From: Butyrivibrio sp. | Lineage (GTDB): Bacteria; Bacillota; Clostridia; Lachnospirales; Lachnospiraceae | Assembly (NCBI GenBank): GCA_017446685.1 | Contig: JAFSQI010000093.1 | Location: forward strand, 1 to 43,858 | Direction of reading: 5' to 3' | DNA: 43,858 nt | Shown here: one piece after another, positions 42,497 to 43,858 of the stretch | How positions within the stretch are numbered: the first letter of the stretch is position 1 | Layout of the letters: every line of letters begins with the position of its first letter | Notes under the pieces: model-generated | What the model saw: only the letters and a program-made list of their open reading frames with translations | The model's database searches: none | Told to the model about the DNA's origin: nothing | Translations under genes and position numbers: made by a program

Positions 42497-43648
42497 ATGA
42501 AAATTGCGATGATTGGGCACAAGAGAATACCATCGAGAGAAGGCGGGGTAGAAATAGTAGTTGAGGAATTAGCTACACGTCTTGTCCAAATGGGACATTC
42601 TGTTACAGTATACAACAGAAAGGGAAAGAATGTTTCGGATAAGGATGCAGATCTCGAAGCACATAAGCTTAAGAGTTACAAAGGAATAAGGATAGTTCAT
42701 GTACCTACGCCGGATAAAAAGTCACTTAACGCAATAGTATATTCTTTTTTGGCTACAATATGTGCTCTTGTGGGTAATTATGATGTTATTCATTACCATG
42801 CAGAGGGCCCGTGCTCAATGTTGATAATTCCACATTTCTTCGGAATAAGGACAATTGCAACAATTCATGGATTGGATTGGCAGAGAGCGAAGTGGGGAGG
42901 ATTTGCGACCAAATTTTTGAAGTTTGGTGAAAAGTGTGCAGCAAAATATGCTGATGAGGTTATAGTTTTATCGACTAATGTTCAGCAATATTTTAAAGAT
43001 ACATATAACAGAGAAACAATTTATATTCCAAATGGAGTAAATAAGACTGAGTTTCGTGAACCGGAAATTATTACTCAGAAGTTTGGACTGGAAAAAGAAA
43101 AATATATCCTATATTTGGGGCGTCTTGTTCCGGAGAAGGGCATTACATATTTAATGGAGGCATACTCTAAGATTGATACAGACATTAAGCTTGTAATAGC
43201 AGGTGGAGCGAGTCATTCAAGTGATTATACAAAACAGCTTTATGACCTTGCTCAAAAAGATGACAGAATTGTTATGACAGGATTTGTCCAAGGCAATCTT
43301 TTGGCAGAACTATACAGCAACTGTTATCTATATTGTCTTCCGAGTGATATAGAGGGTATGCCGATAAGTCTTCTTGAAGCAATGAGCTTTGGACGTAAGT
43401 GCCTTGTTAGTGATATTCCGGAGAATGTTGAGGCATGCCGTGATTATGCCCATTATTTTCAAAAATCGAATGTGGAAGATTTAAGTAAAAAACTTAAAGA
43501 AGCACTTGAAAATCCGGATAGTTTTCATTCAATGGATGAGATCATGGATTATTGCTATCGCCGTTTTGACTGGAATAAAGTGACCGGAGCAAGTGCAAGA
43601 TTGTATATCGATGCAATTCTTAACGTTGAAAGAATTGATAAAGTATGA
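42497..43648 (+). CDS. GT4 family glycosyltransferase
   Basis: This 383-residue GT-B enzyme has an N-terminal acceptor domain with KIAMIGHKRIPSREGGVEIVVEELATRL (the GG loop near residues 16-17) similar to DUF1972-type rhamnosyltransferases, and a Glycos_transf_1 domain with YILYLGRLVPEKGI near residue 204 and EGMPISLLEAMSFGRK near residue 285, where the E-x7-E-like motif binds the nucleotide. AAGGGA lies upstream. It probably adds the second sugar after the initiating transferase, 21 bases upstream. No further genes follow before the hairpins at the window end. Confidence 0.92.
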   Translation: MKIAMIGHKRIPSREGGVEIVVEELATRLVQMGHSVTVYNRKGKNVSDKDADLEAHKLKSYKGIRIVHVPTPDKKSLNAIVYSFLATICALVGNYDVIHYHAEGPCSMLIIPHFFGIRTIATIHGLDWQRAKWGGFATKFLKFGEKCAAKYADEVIVLSTNVQQYFKDTYNRETIYIPNGVNKTEFREPEIITQKFGLEKEKYILYLGRLVPEKGITYLMEAYSKIDTDIKLVIAGGASHSSDYTKQLYDLAQKDDRIVMTGFVQGNLLAELYSNCYLYCLPSDIEGMPISLLEAMSFGRKCLVSDIPENVEACRDYAHYFQKSNVEDLSKKLKEALENPDSFHSMDEIMDYCYRRFDWNKVTGASARLYIDAILNVERIDKV

Positions 43649-43649
43649 C

Positions 43650-43700
43650 TTCTTGCGGGCAAAAGCGGAAATTTCCCGCAAGAATCTGGCTTCGCCAGAT
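43650..43700. repeat. Two adjacent hairpins after the GT4 gene
   Basis: Bases 43650-43659 pair perfectly with 43675-43684 (10-bp stem, 15-base loop). Immediately after, 43684-43690 pairs with 43694-43700 (7-bp stem, TTC loop). Neither is followed by a T-run. They may be mRNA 3'-end structures or part of an interspersed repeat. Confidence 0.6.
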
Positions 43701-43769
43701 ACGCTTTCATCTAAATACAAAAAGTTGTGTCAAGCATTTTTGAAAATGTCTCAAAAAATCTTTAACATT

Positions 43770-43803
43770 AGCCCTGGCTTTTATGCCGGGGCTTTGCTTT
43801 ATC
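43770..43803 (+). terminator. Rho-independent terminator
   Basis: Bases 43770-43778 pair with 43785-43793 (9 pairs, one T-G) around loop TTTTAT, followed by TTGCTTTAT. It is the likely end of the 41081-43648 transcript. Confidence 0.75.
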
Positions 43804-43823
43804 ATAGCCTTAACTCCGCTCTT

Positions 43824-43852
43824 GGAGACTGCCCTTTGAGAAGGGCATCTCC
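43824..43852. repeat. Bulged hairpin at the window end
   Basis: GGAGA-C-TGCCCTT pairs with AAGGGCATCTCC around loop TGAG, with one bulged C. It ends six bases before the window edge, so whether it is part of a longer element cannot be seen. Confidence 0.55.
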
Positions 43853-43858
43853 GCCGCT

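Noticed and set aside
1-43858. CRISPR array, insertion sequences, tRNA or rRNA genes
   Set aside because: I saw no regularly spaced repeats, transposase motifs or cloverleaf/rRNA-like sequence on reading the window; a dedicated search could still find a weak case.

Overview
The window looks like a chromosomal stretch of a low-GC Gram-positive anaerobe, most likely a Lachnospiraceae member close to Butyrivibrio, Pseudobutyrivibrio or Roseburia. This is inferred from AT-rich DNA with strong GGAGG-type ribosome binding sites, the Firmicutes-type CpsB/CpsC/CpsD capsule regulators, an LCP protein, a sortase-B fold protein, and LL-diaminopimelate aminotransferase next to diaminopimelate epimerase. 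I saw no tRNA, rRNA, IS element or CRISPR array.

Layout. (1) 178-5900 is a plus-strand module for surface-polysaccharide control and attachment without any glycosyltransferase: PHP-type phosphotyrosine phosphatase, Wzz-type co-polymerase, BY-kinase with a tyrosine-rich tail, membrane-anchored Ig-like protein, LCP ligase, a sortase-B-like lipoprotein that has lost its catalytic residues, and a secreted coiled-coil protein. (2) 5868-6854 is an orphan minus-strand GT2 gene. (3) 7032-11934 is metabolic: hisC, a small membrane protein and a methyltransferase, then dapF and dapL in divergent orientation. (4) About 11998-34117 is one long plus-strand polysaccharide operon of about 19 genes: Alg14/Alg13-like pair, a phosphoglycosyl transferase homologue lacking its catalytic segment, a PqqD-like protein, fused Wzz/BY-kinase, GT2 enzymes, a Wzy-like polymerase, Caps_synth and GT32 enzymes, VanZ, CotH-like protein, NTP_transf_5 nucleotidyltransferase, Stealth phosphosugar transferase, ABC exporter, two-component system, Wzx flippase and a pyruvyl transferase. 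(5) 34104-36630 holds a minus-strand QueC-like PP-loop protein and, divergently, a second pyruvyl transferase. (6) 36711-39801 is housekeeping: a SEC-C protein, a TGS-less thrS and a secreted protein. (7) From 39851 come a second orphan minus-strand GT2 and the start of another polysaccharide locus, with an intact initiating phosphoglycosyl transferase and a GT4, closed by several hairpins.

How the genes fit together (inference). An initiating transferase, probably the intact copy at 41081, loads a sugar phosphate on undecaprenyl phosphate. The Alg13/14-like pair and the GT2/GT32/Caps_synth enzymes extend the repeat unit, and the Stealth, pyruvyl transferase and perhaps PP-loop enzymes decorate it. 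Wzx flips it, the Wzy-like protein polymerises it, and the two Wzz/BY-kinase systems set chain length under the phosphatase. The LCP protein attaches product to the wall.

The most unusual content is a set of apparently catalytically dead or reshaped enzymes (pseudo-sortase, pseudo-phosphoglycosyl transferase, divergent CotH), the QueC-like protein, and a PqqD/nucleotidyltransferase/ABC trio resembling half of a lasso-peptide cluster without any precursor or cyclase.
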